DNA of 64,000 bases from Aureimonas populi (lineage in GTDB: Bacteria > Pseudomonadota > Alphaproteobacteria > Rhizobiales > Rhizobiaceae): NCBI RefSeq assembly GCF_017815515.1, contig NZ_CP072611.1, forward strand, positions 3,596,001 to 3,660,000. Reading direction: 5' to 3'. Position 1 is the stretch's first letter. The number at the start of each line of letters is the position of its first letter. This document shows, in pieces, positions 10,283-19,986 of this stretch. The notes beneath the pieces are model-generated. The model worked only from the letters and a program-made list of their open reading frames with translations. It was not told the origin of the DNA and did not search any database. A program made the position numbers and the translations under genes.

Positions 10283-10752
10283 GGCTCGTCGAAGACGAAC
10301 TCCTCGAGGTTCACCCCCTCCCCGCCACGGTCCACCACGAGGAAATCGGAGCGCTCCCCGAGCGCCACCAGCGGGTGGTGCCAGACATTGCGCGCGTAGG
10401 AGACGCCCTTGTCGCCCTCGCAGAGGAAGGCGCGCGGCGCGCCGGGCCGCCCGCCATCGTCCGGCGCCACCACAACGAGATAGGGCCTGCCCTCGATCGG
10501 CATGAAGGCTTGGGAGCCGAGCGGGTGCCGCTCCAGCATCCTCACCTGCAGCGGCAGGGCGAAGGGCTTGCCCCGGAAGATGGAGATGAGCGCGCGGCCC
10601 TCCCCCACCTCCACCGGCGCGATGTCATGGAAGCGCGTCGTCGTTCCGTTGTTGATCAGCTTGATCTCGGAGGCGTTGTCCGGCTCGATCACCTCACCGA
10701 AGGGGCGAAAGGCATCCGCCGTCAGCGGCTCGGGGAAGAGAACGCCGCTCAC
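10255..10752 (-). CDS. allA: Ureidoglycolate lyase
   Basis: 165 residues; converts ureidoglycolate to glyoxylate plus urea, the last step of the allantoate branch. Family-typical segments are [17 protein letters not shown] at the N-terminus, [22 protein letters not shown] and [11 protein letters not shown], the cupin-like core holding the active site. The start is a GTG at 10752 overlapping the allantoicase stop (GTGA), which fits the expected N-terminus; no ATG is available there. It is third in the minus-strand unit puuE-uraD / alc / allA. The 3' end overlaps the convergent DUF1176 gene by 28 bases. Urea from this step would feed the urease at 33.9-41.4 kb. Confidence 0.93.
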   Translation of the reverse strand: MSGVLFPEPLTADAFRPFGEVIEPDNASEIKLINNGTTTRFHDIAPVEVGEGRALISIFRGKPFALPLQVRMLERHPLGSQAFMPIEGRPYLVVVAPDDGGRPGAPRAFLCEGDKGVSYARNVWHHPLVALGERSDFLVVDRGGEGVNLEEFVFDEPYSVESSAR

Positions 10753-11768
10753 GCCTCCTTCCTTCCGAAGAGACGAAGGCGCGAGACGCCGCCATCGGGA
10801 AAGATGTCGAGCCGTACATGGGTGACGGGCCCCAGCGCCTCCACCTGCGATATCTCGAGCTGGTCGTGGGCGGCGAGCTTCGTCTCGGTCACGAGCAGCG
10901 GCCAGTCGGCCGAGGCCTCCTCGATCACGTCCGGGGCCGGGTCCGAGCCGAGGCGCTTGGCGCGCAGGGTAAAGCGGTCCGGGAAGTTGCCCTTGAAATG
11001 GCGCGTGTCGATATGGACACGCCCGATGGTGCCCGCCGTGCCGAGCTTGAGCACGCACCAGTCGTTCCCCGGCCTGCGGCGGCGCGCGGTTTCCCACCCG
11101 TCCGCCATCACCGGCGCGGTGCCCGGCGCCAGCATGTTGGCGGGGGAGCCGTAATGGGCGTCGTTCCAGGCGATCGCGGTGCCGCCGTTCACCTGCGCGG
11201 CGAGGTCGATCTCCTCATCCGCCGCCACCTGCGACCAGTCCTTGGCGATGGTGCCGTAGACGCGCAGGCGCGCCACGCCGCCATCGGGGTGGATATGCAG
11301 GCGCAGCCAGCGCCACGGCCCCTCGGCCGTCACGGAAAAGAGGTTATGAGAATCGCCCTTCAGCGCGGCCCTGGGCACGATGACCGTCCAGTCCCCTTCG
11401 CCCGGCTCGCCCGGCGTGTCGGCCGCCTCGATCTCGGCCTCCGGCGGGAAATTGCCGGTGAAGAAGGAGGTGTCCACGTCGATCGTGTCGATCGTGCCGC
11501 GCTGGCCGAGGCGGATCACCGCGTGGTCGTGGCCGGGCACGCGCTTGCGCCGCGATTCCCAGCCGTCCATCCACTTGCCGTTGTCGTCGAAGCGGTCCGG
11601 GTAGAACACGGCCGGCTCCGGCTGGATCATGCGCGACTTGTCGGCGAAGAAGTCGTCCGTGGCGAATGTCACCTCCGTGCCGAGGCGCGGATGCGCCAGG
11701 TCCACGAAGCGCTTGAGAAGCTCCTCGGCTTCCGGCGCCGGGGCGGCGGTCAGGAATCGTTCGCTCAA
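10749..11768 (-). CDS. alc: Allantoicase
   Basis: 339 residues; hydrolyses allantoate to ureidoglycolate and urea. The protein shows the family's internal duplication: [15 protein letters not shown] followed by [13 protein letters not shown] in the first half, and [15 protein letters not shown] followed by [13 protein letters not shown] in the second. Length is normal. It lies between the PuuE-UraD fusion and allA with 4-base overlaps at both ends, so all three are translationally coupled. Cytoplasmic. The choice of allantoicase over an allantoate amidohydrolase means nitrogen leaves as urea rather than ammonia, consistent with the nearby urease. Confidence 0.95.
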   Translation of the reverse strand: MSERFLTAAPAPEAEELLKRFVDLAHPRLGTEVTFATDDFFADKSRMIQPEPAVFYPDRFDDNGKWMDGWESRRKRVPGHDHAVIRLGQRGTIDTIDVDTSFFTGNFPPEAEIEAADTPGEPGEGDWTVIVPRAALKGDSHNLFSVTAEGPWRWLRLHIHPDGGVARLRVYGTIAKDWSQVAADEEIDLAAQVNGGTAIAWNDAHYGSPANMLAPGTAPVMADGWETARRRRPGNDWCVLKLGTAGTIGRVHIDTRHFKGNFPDRFTLRAKRLGSDPAPDVIEEASADWPLLVTETKLAAHDQLEISQVEALGPVTHVRLDIFPDGGVSRLRLFGRKEA

Positions 11769-13189
11769 GTCGTCCCTCCGAGAATCGCGTCGATGCGTAG
11801 TCGGGCGATCTTTTCGACCTCGCGGGCGGCGGTTGCAAGCTCTTCGTCCGGCGTGTTGGACATGCGGCTCTCGAAAGCGTCGAGGATGTCCTGCTTGCCC
11901 AGCCCGCGCACGGCGATGATGAAGGGATGGCCGAAACGCGCCTGATAGCGCGTGTTGAGGCTGGTGAAGCGCGCCAGTTCCTCCGCGCTCAAGGCGTCGA
12001 GGCCGGCCGATTTCTGCTCCGCCGTCGATTCCGCCGTCAGGCCCCCGGCCAGCGCCAGCTTGCCGGCCAGGTCCGGATGCGCCTTCAGGACGGCGAGCCG
12101 CTCCTCGCGGCTGGCGGTGCGGAACACCGCGTTCAGCGCGGCGGAAAGGCCCACCGCGCTGTCATGCGCATCGTGCAGCCCCTTGTCGAAGGCCCGCTCG
12201 GCGATGAAGGGCGAATGCTCGAAGACCCCGTCGAACATGCGCAGGAAGACCGGCTTCTCCAGCCAGCTCGGGCGGATGCCGGGCCGGTGCGGGAAGTGCT
12301 CGCGCCAATGCCGCGCGATATCGACGCGCCGCGCCACCCACACATCCTCATGCCCCTGCACATAGTCGAGGAAGCGGGCCAGGGCGGCGGCGCGCCCGGG
12401 GCGGCCGACAAGCCGGCAGTGCAGCCCGACATTCAGCATCTTCGGCGCCCCCGCCCGGCCCTCCTCGTAGAGCACGTCGAAGGAATCCTTCAGATAGGCG
12501 AAGAACTGGTCGCCCGAATTGAACCCCTGCGGCGTGGCGAAGCGCATGTCGTTGGTGTCGAGCGTGTAGGGCAGGACGAGCAGCGGGCCCGAGCGCGTCT
12601 CCTGCCAGTAAGGCAGGTCGTCGGCATAGGCATCCGAAGCGTAGAGGAAGCCCTTCTCGGCGGCGAGTTCCAGGCTGTGGCCGGAGGAACGGCCCGTGTA
12701 CCAGCCCTGCGGCTTCTCGCCCGTCACCGCCTCGTGCAGGCGGCAGGCCTCCTCCATGTCGGCCCGCTCGGCCTCGATGGAATGGTCCTTGTAGTCGATC
12801 CATTTGAGCCCGTGCGAGGCGATCTCCCAGTCGGCCTCCAGCATGGCGGCCACCTGCTCGGGCGAGCGCTCGAGCGCGGTGGCCACGCCATAGACGGTGA
12901 CGGGCATGGCCCGCTCGGTGAACAGGCGCCAGAGCCGCCAGAAGCCGGCGCGCGCGCCGTATTCATAGATGGATTCCATGTTCATGTGGCGCTGGCCCGG
13001 CCAGGGCTGCGCGCCCACGATCTCCGACAGGAACGCTTCCGACGCCTTGTCCCCATGGAGGATCGCGTTCTCGCCGCCCTCCTCGTAATTGACCACGAAC
13101 TGGACGCAGATCCTGGCGCCGCCCGGCCATTTCGGGTCGGGCGTGGTGCGGCCGTAGCCGCGCATGTCGCGGGGGTAGCGATTGGGCAT
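11765..13189 (-). CDS. puuE: Fused allantoinase (PuuE) and OHCU decarboxylase (UraD)
   Basis: 474 residues carrying two non-consecutive activities of urate breakdown. Residues 1 to about 310 are the cofactor-independent polysaccharide-deacetylase-type allantoinase PuuE ([51 protein letters not shown]). The rest is UraD, which decarboxylates 2-oxo-4-hydroxy-4-carboxy-5-ureidoimidazoline to S-allantoin, with [10 protein letters not shown], the STAEQ acidic residue and [11 protein letters not shown]. The linker is near [15 protein letters not shown]. Fusion could hand allantoin from the C-terminal to the N-terminal site. It is first in the minus-strand unit and divergent from uraH across 156 bases. 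Similar fusions occur in other alphaproteobacteria. Confidence 0.94.
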   Translation of the reverse strand: MPNRYPRDMRGYGRTTPDPKWPGGARICVQFVVNYEEGGENAILHGDKASEAFLSEIVGAQPWPGQRHMNMESIYEYGARAGFWRLWRLFTERAMPVTVYGVATALERSPEQVAAMLEADWEIASHGLKWIDYKDHSIEAERADMEEACRLHEAVTGEKPQGWYTGRSSGHSLELAAEKGFLYASDAYADDLPYWQETRSGPLLVLPYTLDTNDMRFATPQGFNSGDQFFAYLKDSFDVLYEEGRAGAPKMLNVGLHCRLVGRPGRAAALARFLDYVQGHEDVWVARRVDIARHWREHFPHRPGIRPSWLEKPVFLRMFDGVFEHSPFIAERAFDKGLHDAHDSAVGLSAALNAVFRTASREERLAVLKAHPDLAGKLALAGGLTAESTAEQKSAGLDALSAEELARFTSLNTRYQARFGHPFIIAVRGLGKQDILDAFESRMSNTPDEELATAAREVEKIARLRIDAILGGTT

Positions 13190-13345
13190 GAGGCGGTCTC
13201 CTTCGGCTTACCGATACGACGAAGCGGCCCGCCGATCCAAGCGCCGTCATGCGTTTCGAACGGTTCCAGAGGGGCTGGACGCACGCGCGGGACGAGGGCA
13301 CACTCCCCGGCTGGACGGATAAATCGCAGACGGAATCATCGCCAG

Positions 13346-13717
13346 ATGGCGCAGAACGAAACGGGCGCCGGGCGCCTCACGACTCATGTTCTCGACACCG
13401 CGACCGGCCGGCCCGCCGCCGGGCTGGCGATCGAGCTTTTCCGCGTGACCGGCGCCGCGCGCGAGGCTGTCGCCTCCGTCGTGACCAATGCGGACGGCCG
13501 CTGCGACGCGCCGCTGCTCTCGGGCGCGGCGTTCGAGGCCGGCGTCTACGAGCTCGTCTTCCAGGCCGGGGCCTATCTGGATGCATCGGGCGCCGCGCTG
13601 CCCGAGCCGAAGTTCCTGGACGAGGTGGTGATCCGCTTCGGCATGGCCGAGGAGCGGCACTACCATGTGCCCCTGCTGCTTTCGCCCTTCGGCTACTCAA
13701 CCTACAGGGGAAGCTGA
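13346..13717 (+). CDS. uraH: 5-Hydroxyisourate hydrolase
   Basis: 123 residues of the transthyretin-like family; hydrolyses 5-hydroxyisourate to OHCU. The N-terminal [17 protein letters not shown] holds the active-site His, and the C-terminal [19 protein letters not shown] is the conserved HY(H/T)xPLLLSPxxYSTYRGS signature. There is no signal peptide beyond a short leader [10 protein letters not shown]. It is the first gene of the plus-strand unit and is separated by 3 bases from xdhA. The 156-base divergent gap (13190-13345) with puuE should hold both promoters, but I see no clear boxes or operator there. Confidence 0.95.
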   Translation: MAQNETGAGRLTTHVLDTATGRPAAGLAIELFRVTGAAREAVASVVTNADGRCDAPLLSGAAFEAGVYELVFQAGAYLDASGAALPEPKFLDEVVIRFGMAEERHYHVPLLLSPFGYSTYRGS

Positions 13718-13720
13718 CGC

Positions 13721-15151
13721 ATGGCGCCGATCCGCTTTCTCCTGAACGGCGAGGAACGGGCGGTGGAGGGGCTGCACCCCACCACCACGGTCCTGAACCA
13801 TCTGCGCTACAGCGAGCGGCTGACCGGCACCAAGGAAGGCTGCGCGGAGGGCGATTGCGGGGCCTGCACGGTTGTTCTGGCCGAGCCGGACGGGGCCGGC
13901 GGGCTGAAGCGCCGGGCGGTGAACGCCTGCATCCTGTTCCTGCCCGCGCTGCACGGGCGCGCCGTGGAGACGGTGGAGGCGCTGGGCGGTGCGCATCCCG
14001 TCCAGACGGCGATGGTGGAGAAGCACGCCAGCCAATGCGGCTTCTGCACGCCCGGCTTCGTGATGCAGCTCTATTCGGGCTGGCTGAACGAGACGCTGAC
14101 GGACCGGCAGGCGGTCAAGGACCTCGTCTCGGGCAATCTGTGCCGCTGCACGGGCTACGGCCCCATCGTGGAGGCCGGGCTGGAGGCGGGCCGGCACGAG
14201 CATGTGGCGGACGGGCCGGCGGAGGCGCGGCTCGCAAGCCGGCTCGAAGCGCTGCGCGGGGCCGGCGTCTTCTCCTACGAGGGCGAAGGCGGGCTCTGGC
14301 TCTCGCCCCCAGATGTGGATGCCCTCGCCGACACCTATGCCGCGCACCCGGATGCGCGGCTGGTGGCGGGCGCGACCGATGTCGGCCTGTGGGTGACGAA
14401 GCAGCACCGCGACCTTCCCGTGCTGATCGATGTCAGCCGCGTCGCCGACCTGATGCATGTCGAGGAAGCGCCCGGCCGGCTCTATGTCGGGGCGGCCGTC
14501 ACCCACAGCGAGGCGGCGGCGAAGCTGGCCGGCATCCATCCCGATCTCGGAGAGCTGATGCGCCGCTTTGCCGGCCATCAGGTGCGCAATGCGGGAACGG
14601 TGGGCGGCAACATCGCCAACGGCTCGCCCATCGGCGACCTGCCCCCCGCGCTGATCGCGCTCGGCGCCACGCTGCATCTGCGCAAGGGCGACGAGGCGCG
14701 CTCCCTGCCGCTGGAGGACTTCTTTATCGACTACGGCCGGCAGGACCGGACTCCGGGCGAGTTCGTGGCCGCCGTGGAGGTGCCGCTTCTCCAGCCTTTC
14801 GAGCGCTTCCACGCCTCGAAGATCGCCAAGCGCATGGATTCCGACATCTCGGCGGTGATGGCCGCCTTCAAGCTCGGCTTCGCCGGCGAGACGGTGGCCG
14901 AGGCCCGCCTTGCCTTCGGCGGCATGGCCGGCATACCGAAGCGCGCGGCCCATGCGGAAGCCGCCCTCATCGGCAAGCCCTTCGACGAGGTCGCCTGCCG
15001 CGCCGCGATGGCGGCGATGGAGGCGGATTTCCAGCCCATCACCGACATGCGCGCCACGAGCGACTATCGCCTGAAGGCCGCGCAGAACGCGCTCCTGCGC
15101 TTCTGCCTGTCGCTTCGGGGCGTGCGGACCCGCGTGGCGGAGGTCGCCTGA
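13721..15151 (+). CDS. xdhA: Xanthine dehydrogenase small subunit (FeS/FAD)
   Basis: 476 residues. The N-terminal 2Fe-2S domain has Cys41, 46, 49 and 70 (GCAEGDCGACTV). The second 2Fe-2S domain has Cys106, 109, 141 and 143 (CGFCTPGFVMQLYSG, CRCTGYGPI). The FAD-binding domain follows from about 185 (LVAGATDVGLW, GNIANGSPIGDLPP). Electrons from the molybdenum subunit pass through these centres to NAD. The stop TGA shares a base with the ATG of xdhB at 15151, so translation is coupled. Oxidises hypoxanthine and xanthine to urate together with XdhB. Confidence 0.96.
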   Translation: MAPIRFLLNGEERAVEGLHPTTTVLNHLRYSERLTGTKEGCAEGDCGACTVVLAEPDGAGGLKRRAVNACILFLPALHGRAVETVEALGGAHPVQTAMVEKHASQCGFCTPGFVMQLYSGWLNETLTDRQAVKDLVSGNLCRCTGYGPIVEAGLEAGRHEHVADGPAEARLASRLEALRGAGVFSYEGEGGLWLSPPDVDALADTYAAHPDARLVAGATDVGLWVTKQHRDLPVLIDVSRVADLMHVEEAPGRLYVGAAVTHSEAAAKLAGIHPDLGELMRRFAGHQVRNAGTVGGNIANGSPIGDLPPALIALGATLHLRKGDEARSLPLEDFFIDYGRQDRTPGEFVAAVEVPLLQPFERFHASKIAKRMDSDISAVMAAFKLGFAGETVAEARLAFGGMAGIPKRAAHAEAALIGKPFDEVACRAAMAAMEADFQPITDMRATSDYRLKAAQNALLRFCLSLRGVRTRVAEVA

Positions 15152-17547
15152 TGGACGAGACCCGCATCCAGGACCGGGGCGAGGCCGGCACGATCGACCC
15201 GGCCACGCTCCACGAGAAGGCGCCGCCCCATCCGCGTTTCATCGAGGGCGGCGTCGGCACGAGCCTGCGCCACGACAGCGGCGCCAAGCATGTGAGCGGA
15301 CAGGCGCGCTATGTCGATGACGACCCCGAACTGCCGGGCACGCTCCACATCTACCTTGCCATGGCGCAAAAGGCCCATGCGCGCATCGTGTCGATGGACC
15401 TTGCGGCGGTGCGCGCCGCGCCGGGTGTCGTCGCGGTCCTGACGGCCGCCGACATTCCCGGCAGGAACGACTATTCGCCCGTCTTCGGCGACGACCCGAT
15501 CTTCGCGGAGGAGAGCGTGTCCTTTCTCGGCCAGCCGCTCTTTGCCGTGGCCGGCGAGACGCTGAAGGCCGCGCGCGCCGCGGCCGGGCTCGCCCGCGTC
15601 GCCTATGAGGAGAAGCCCGCCGCCATCACGCTGGACGAGGCCCTGGCGCTGGGCGGCGAGGACCTTCTGCCCCCGCACACGATGCGGCTCGGCGAGCCGG
15701 AGGCCGTGCTCGCCGCCGCCCCCCACCGGATCGCCGGGCGCGTGGAGACTGGCGGGCAGGACCATTTCTACCTCGAGGGCCAGATCGCCACCGCCGTTCC
15801 GCTGGAAGACGGAGACGTCCTCGTGCGCTCCTCCACCCAGCACCCCTCGGAGGTGCAGCACAATGTGGCCAAGGCGCTGGGCGTGCCCGACCACGCGGTG
15901 ACGGTGGAGGTGCGGCGCATGGGTGGGGGCTTCGGCGGCAAGGAAAGCCAGCCCGCGCTCTTCGCCGCCGTCTGCGCCCTGGTGGCGGTGAAGACCGGGC
16001 GCCCGGCCAAATGCCGGCTCGACCGCGACGACGACATGGAGATGACCGGCAAGCGCCACGAGATGCGCGCCGACTACGATTTCGGCTTCGACGAGGAGGG
16101 CCGCATCCTCGCTGCCGACCTGAAGCACTTCGTGCGCTGCGGCTATTCGCGCGACCTTTCGGGCGCCATCGCGGACCGGGCGATGTTCCACGCCGACAAC
16201 GCCTATGCGCTCCACAACGCGCGGATCCATTCGCGGCGGCTGAAGACGCACACCGCCTCCAACACCGCCTTTCGCGGCTTCGGCGGGCCCCAGGGCATGG
16301 TCGCGGTGGAGCGCGCGCTCGACCGCATCGCCCATGAGAAAGGGCTCGACCCGCTGGACGTGCGCAAGCGCAATTTCTACCCGGCCATGGGCTCGGGCGT
16401 GGAGGCCCGGACACCCTACCACATGGCCGTCACCGACTGCGTCATCGCCGAGATCGTGGAGGAGCTGGAGGACTCGAGCGACTATCGCGCGAGGCGCCGG
16501 GCGGTGCGGGCCTTCAACGCGCAAAGCCCTGTCCTGAAGAAGGGGCTGGCGCTTACGCCGGTGAAGTTCGGCATCTCCTTCACCACCACCCATCTCAACC
16601 AGGCCGGCGCCCTCGTCCATCTCTACAAGGACGGTTCGGTCCAGTTGAACCACGGCGGCACGGAGATGGGACAGGGCCTCTTCACCAAGGTCGCGCAGGT
16701 GGTGGCCGAGGAGTTCCAGATCGACGTCTCCCGCATCAGGATCACCGCCACCACCACGGCCAAGGTGCCCAACACCTCCGCCACCGCCGCCTCCTCCGGC
16801 TCGGACCTGAACGGCATGGCCGCGCGCGAAGCCGCGCGCACCATCAAGGAGCGCCTCGCCGACTACGCCGTGCGGCGCTACCGCGTGCCCCGGGAAGAGG
16901 TGGAGTTCCTGCCCGGCCGCGTGCGCATCGGCGAGACAGAGCTTTCCTTCGACGATCTCGTTGGAGAGGCCTATCTTGCCCGTGTCTCGCTGTCCTCCAC
17001 CGGCTTCTACGCGACGCCCGGCATCTCCTACGACCGCGACACGGCCTCCGGCACGCCCTTCTACTATTTCGCCTATGGCGCGGCCTGTTCCGAGGTGGTG
17101 ATCGACACGCTCACCGGCGAGAACCGCGTGATCCGCGCCGATATCCTGCACGATGTCGGCCGCTCGCTGAACCCGGCGCTCGATCTCGGCCAGATCGAGG
17201 GCGGCTTCATCCAGGGGATGGGCTGGCTGACCATGGAGGAGCTGTGGTGGGACAAGGCCGGCCGGCTGCGCACCCACGCACCCTCCACCTACAAGATCCC
17301 CACCGCCAACGACCGGCCGGACGATCTGCGCATCGCGCTCTGGGACAAGGGCCGCAACCCAGCCGCCACGATCTACCGTTCCAAAGCGGTCGGCGAGCCG
17401 CCCTTCATGCTGGCGCTGTCGGTCTTCTCCGCGCTCGGCGACGCCGTTCTGGCGGCGGGGGATCATCGCGCTTTCCCCGATCTCGACGCCCCCGCCACGC
17501 CCGAGCGCATCCTGGCGGCCGTGGACATGGTGCGGGCCGCGCGATGA
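15151..17547 (+). CDS. xdhB: Xanthine dehydrogenase large subunit (molybdopterin)
   Basis: 798 residues; binds the molybdenum cofactor and purine. Typical blocks are GTLHIYLAMAQKAHARI in the first hammerhead domain, MGGGFGGKESQ, FRGFGGPQGM, the long segment with GTEMGQGLFTKVAQV, and near the C-terminus AVGEPPFMLALSV with the catalytic Glu. Length is normal for a two-subunit bacterial enzyme. The start at 15151 gives MDETRIQDRGEAG; about 35 N-terminal residues before the conserved region are variable. Its stop overlaps xdhC (ATGA, 17544-17547). Confidence 0.96.
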   Translation: MDETRIQDRGEAGTIDPATLHEKAPPHPRFIEGGVGTSLRHDSGAKHVSGQARYVDDDPELPGTLHIYLAMAQKAHARIVSMDLAAVRAAPGVVAVLTAADIPGRNDYSPVFGDDPIFAEESVSFLGQPLFAVAGETLKAARAAAGLARVAYEEKPAAITLDEALALGGEDLLPPHTMRLGEPEAVLAAAPHRIAGRVETGGQDHFYLEGQIATAVPLEDGDVLVRSSTQHPSEVQHNVAKALGVPDHAVTVEVRRMGGGFGGKESQPALFAAVCALVAVKTGRPAKCRLDRDDDMEMTGKRHEMRADYDFGFDEEGRILAADLKHFVRCGYSRDLSGAIADRAMFHADNAYALHNARIHSRRLKTHTASNTAFRGFGGPQGMVAVERALDRIAHEKGLDPLDVRKRNFYPAMGSGVEARTPYHMAVTDCVIAEIVEELEDSSDYRARRRAVRAFNAQSPVLKKGLALTPVKFGISFTTTHLNQAGALVHLYKDGSVQLNHGGTEMGQGLFTKVAQVVAEEFQIDVSRIRITATTTAKVPNTSATAASSGSDLNGMAAREAARTIKERLADYAVRRYRVPREEVEFLPGRVRIGETELSFDDLVGEAYLARVSLSSTGFYATPGISYDRDTASGTPFYYFAYGAACSEVVIDTLTGENRVIRADILHDVGRSLNPALDLGQIEGGFIQGMGWLTMEELWWDKAGRLRTHAPSTYKIPTANDRPDDLRIALWDKGRNPAATIYRSKAVGEPPFMLALSVFSALGDAVLAAGDHRAFPDLDAPATPERILAAVDMVRAAR

Positions 17548-18452
17548 GCCCGCTCGCCGCCCTTCGCAAAGCGCTTTCGGCGGGCGAGGCGGCCGTCCTC
17601 GTCACGGTGGCGCGCGCGCAGGGCTCCACCCCCCGCGAGGCCGGCGCCGCCATGCTGGTGACGGCGGGCGGGCAGACGGGCACGGTGGGCGGCGGCGCGC
17701 TGGAGATGGAGGCCATCCTGGAGGCGCGCCGGATGCTGGCGGCGGGAGAGAGCGCCAGCGCCCTCGACATCCCGCTCGGCCCGGCCATCGGCCAATGCTG
17801 CGGCGGGCGCGTCGCCCTCGCGCTCGAACGCGCCGGGCCCGCCCTGCTACGCCGGATGGAAGCCGGGGCGCAGGCCGAGCGCGCGGGCCGGCCCGTCATC
17901 CTCCTCTTCGGCGCGGGGCACACCGGGCAGGCGCTGGCCCGCGCGCTCGCCCCCCTGCCCTTCAACCTCACGGTGATCGACACCCGCCCCGAGCGGCTGG
18001 CCGAGTTGCCCGCCGGCATCGCCCGCCGCGCCACGCCCCTGCCCGAGGCAGAGATCGACAAGGCCCCGCCCGGCTCCGGTTTCGTGGTGATGACCCACGA
18101 CCACGCGCTCGACTTCCTCCTCACGGCCAGAGCCCTCGAACGCGCCGACCCCGCCTATGTCGGCATGATCGGCTCGGCCACCAAGCGCGAGAAGTTCCGC
18201 CGGCATCTGGCGCGGACGGGGTCCAGCGCCTCCATCGACGCGCTGACCCTGCCCATCGGCGGCCACACGCTGCGCGACAAGCGGCCGGAGGTGATCGCGG
18301 CCCTCACCGCCGCCGAACTCCTCGTCAGGCTCGCGCCTCTGGAAAACCGTTGCACAGCCTTTGCGCGTGTTGAAATGCAGTGCGATAAAGACTCCTCGGA
18401 CGGACAGAATCCTCTGGTCCGGGAAACGGAGCGCCATGCCGCCACGTCTTGA
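17544..18452 (+). CDS. xdhC: Xanthine dehydrogenase accessory protein XdhC
   Basis: 302 residues; binds molybdopterin and inserts the sulfurated cofactor into XdhB. The N-terminal domain shows LVTVARAQGSTPREAGAAM and GTVGGGALE. The Rossmann-like C-terminal domain shows ILLFGAGHTGQALARAL, VIDTRPERLAELP, VMTHDHALDFLL and YVGMIGSATKREKF. The last 25 or so residues (from CTAFARVEMQCDK) are a non-conserved tail. The stop at 18452 lies 17 bases inside the following ABC gene, and the DNA coding the tail is unusually AT-rich, with a promoter-like pair at 18361-18389. Confidence 0.94.
   Translation: MSPLAALRKALSAGEAAVLVTVARAQGSTPREAGAAMLVTAGGQTGTVGGGALEMEAILEARRMLAAGESASALDIPLGPAIGQCCGGRVALALERAGPALLRRMEAGAQAERAGRPVILLFGAGHTGQALARALAPLPFNLTVIDTRPERLAELPAGIARRATPLPEAEIDKAPPGSGFVVMTHDHALDFLLTARALERADPAYVGMIGSATKREKFRRHLARTGSSASIDALTLPIGGHTLRDKRPEVIAALTAAELLVRLAPLENRCTAFARVEMQCDKDSSDGQNPLVRETERHAATS
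18361..18389 (+). promoter_or_regulatory. Candidate promoter inside the xdhC 3' end
   Basis: TTGCGC (18361-18366), a 17-base spacer, then GATAAA (18384-18389), in a locally AT-rich patch of otherwise GC-rich sequence. It would place transcription start about 40 bases before the ATG of the ABC ATPase gene at 18436. This could let the transporter be expressed apart from xdhABC. The match to sigma-70 consensus is partial, so the call is tentative. Confidence 0.35.
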
Positions 18453-19986
18453 GCTCTTGTCGATCTCGAAGCGCTATCCGGGCGTCGTTGCCAACGATTC
18501 CATTTCCTTTTCCGTGGCCCCGGGCGCCATCCATGCCCTGCTGGGCGAGAACGGCGCTGGCAAGTCGACGCTGGTGAAGATCATCTACGGCGTGCAGAAG
18601 GCCGACGAGGGCGCCATCCTGTTCGACGGGCGCGAGGTGGAGATCGCCTCCCCGCGCCAGGCGCGCTCCCTCGGGCTGGCCATGGTGTTCCAGCACTTCT
18701 GCCTCTTCGAGGCCATGACGGTGCTGGAGAACATTGCGCTGGGCATGGACGAGCCGCCGCCCGGCCGCGAGCTGGAGGCGCGGGTGCGCGAAGTGCTGGC
18801 GCACTACAAGCTGGCGCTCGATCCGCATCGCATCGTGCACACCCTCTCCGTCGGCGAACGCCAGCGCATCGAGATCGTGCGCGCGCTTCTGGTCAGCCCC
18901 AAACTCCTGATCATGGACGAGCCGACCTCCGTCCTCACCCCGCAGGAGGTGGAGGAGTTGTTCGCCACGCTGCGCCAGCTCGCGGCCGAGGGCTGCTCCA
19001 TCCTCTACATCTCGCACAAGCTGGACGAGATCAAAGCGCTCTGCTCCACCGCCACCATCCTGCGCGGCGGGCGCGTGGTGGCCACCTGCGATCCGGCGCG
19101 GGAAACGGCGCGCTCCATGGCCGAGATGATGATCGGCGGCAATCTGAAGGACGTGCAGAGGCGCGGCTGGCGCGCCTTCGGCGAACCGCGCCTCACGGTC
19201 GAGGGCTTGAGCGCCCCGGGCGAGCCGCCCTTCGGCACGAGCCTGAAGGACATCGCCCTTCAGGTCCGCTCGGGCGAGATCTTCGGCATTGCGGGCGTGG
19301 CCGGCAACGGGCAGGGCGAGCTGTTCGAGGTCCTGTCGGGAGAGAAGATGCAAGGGGTCGCGGGCTCGATCCGCATCGGGGAAGAGGAGACCGTGTCGCA
19401 GGGCGTCTCCGCCCGCCGGCGCCTCGGCCTTGCCAGCGTGCCGGAGGAGCGCAACGGCCATGCCGCGGTGCCGGCCATGTCCCTGGCCGAGAACGCCATT
19501 CTTTCGGCGCGCGGCCGCGCGCGCCTTTCCTCCGGCGGCCTCCTGCGCACGGGCGCGGCGCGCGATTTCGCCGCCTCCGTCATCTCCGCCTTCTCGGTGA
19601 AGGCCACCGGGCCGAACGCCGCCGCAGGCTCCCTCTCGGGCGGAAACCTGCAAAAGTTCATCATGGGCCGCGAGATCGGACAGGACCCGGCGGTGCTCAT
19701 CGTCTCGCAGCCGACATGGGGGGTGGACGCGGGCGCGGCCGCCTTCATCCGGCAGGCGATGGCCGACCTTGCCGAGAAAGGTGCGGCAATCCTCGTGATC
19801 AGCCAGGACCTCGACGAGCTTCTGTCGATCTGCGACCGCATCGCCGTGATCAACGAGGGGCGCCTGTCGAAGGCGATGGATGTGGGCGCCGTGTCCATCG
19901 AGGAGCTGGGCCTCTTGATGGGCGGCATCCACGGCAGCCCCTTGGCGCCCGCGCGAGAGGAGGCCGTCCATGTCGCTCAGGCTTGA
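18436..19986 (+). CDS. Purine/nucleoside-type ABC transporter ATPase (duplicated)
   Basis: 516 residues with two ATPase domains. The first has Walker A GENGAGKST (37-45), signature LSVGERQRIEIVRAL and Walker B LLIMDEPTSVL. The second, from about 255, has a degenerate Walker A (GVAGNGQGELFEVL) and signature LSGGNLQKFIMGREI. This is the layout of ATPases of Bmp-family nucleoside and purine importers. The ATG at 18436 is preceded by a GGAAACGGAG stretch; an in-frame start at 18361 would add 25 unconserved residues inside xdhC. The 17-base overlaps with xdhC and with the permease at 19970 indicate coupling. Purine uptake is inferred from family and location. Confidence 0.92.
   Translation: MPPRLELLSISKRYPGVVANDSISFSVAPGAIHALLGENGAGKSTLVKIIYGVQKADEGAILFDGREVEIASPRQARSLGLAMVFQHFCLFEAMTVLENIALGMDEPPPGRELEARVREVLAHYKLALDPHRIVHTLSVGERQRIEIVRALLVSPKLLIMDEPTSVLTPQEVEELFATLRQLAAEGCSILYISHKLDEIKALCSTATILRGGRVVATCDPARETARSMAEMMIGGNLKDVQRRGWRAFGEPRLTVEGLSAPGEPPFGTSLKDIALQVRSGEIFGIAGVAGNGQGELFEVLSGEKMQGVAGSIRIGEEETVSQGVSARRRLGLASVPEERNGHAAVPAMSLAENAILSARGRARLSSGGLLRTGAARDFAASVISAFSVKATGPNAAAGSLSGGNLQKFIMGREIGQDPAVLIVSQPTWGVDAGAAAFIRQAMADLAEKGAAILVISQDLDELLSICDRIAVINEGRLSKAMDVGAVSIEELGLLMGGIHGSPLAPAREEAVHVAQA

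Noticed and set aside
13190..13345. Purine riboswitch or XdhR-type operator upstream of uraH/puuE
   Set aside because: No conserved three-way junction core or clear palindrome could be found in the 156-base gap.
15064..17466. 800-codon antisense frame over xdhB
   Set aside because: Composition is a mirror of the xdhB codon pattern; no motif, no ribosome site, and xdhB is unambiguous.
18361..18435. Upstream ATG start for the Bmp-type ATPase
   Set aside because: The 25 added residues are unconserved and lie in the xdhC tail; ATG 18436 has a better ribosome site and matches family N-termini.
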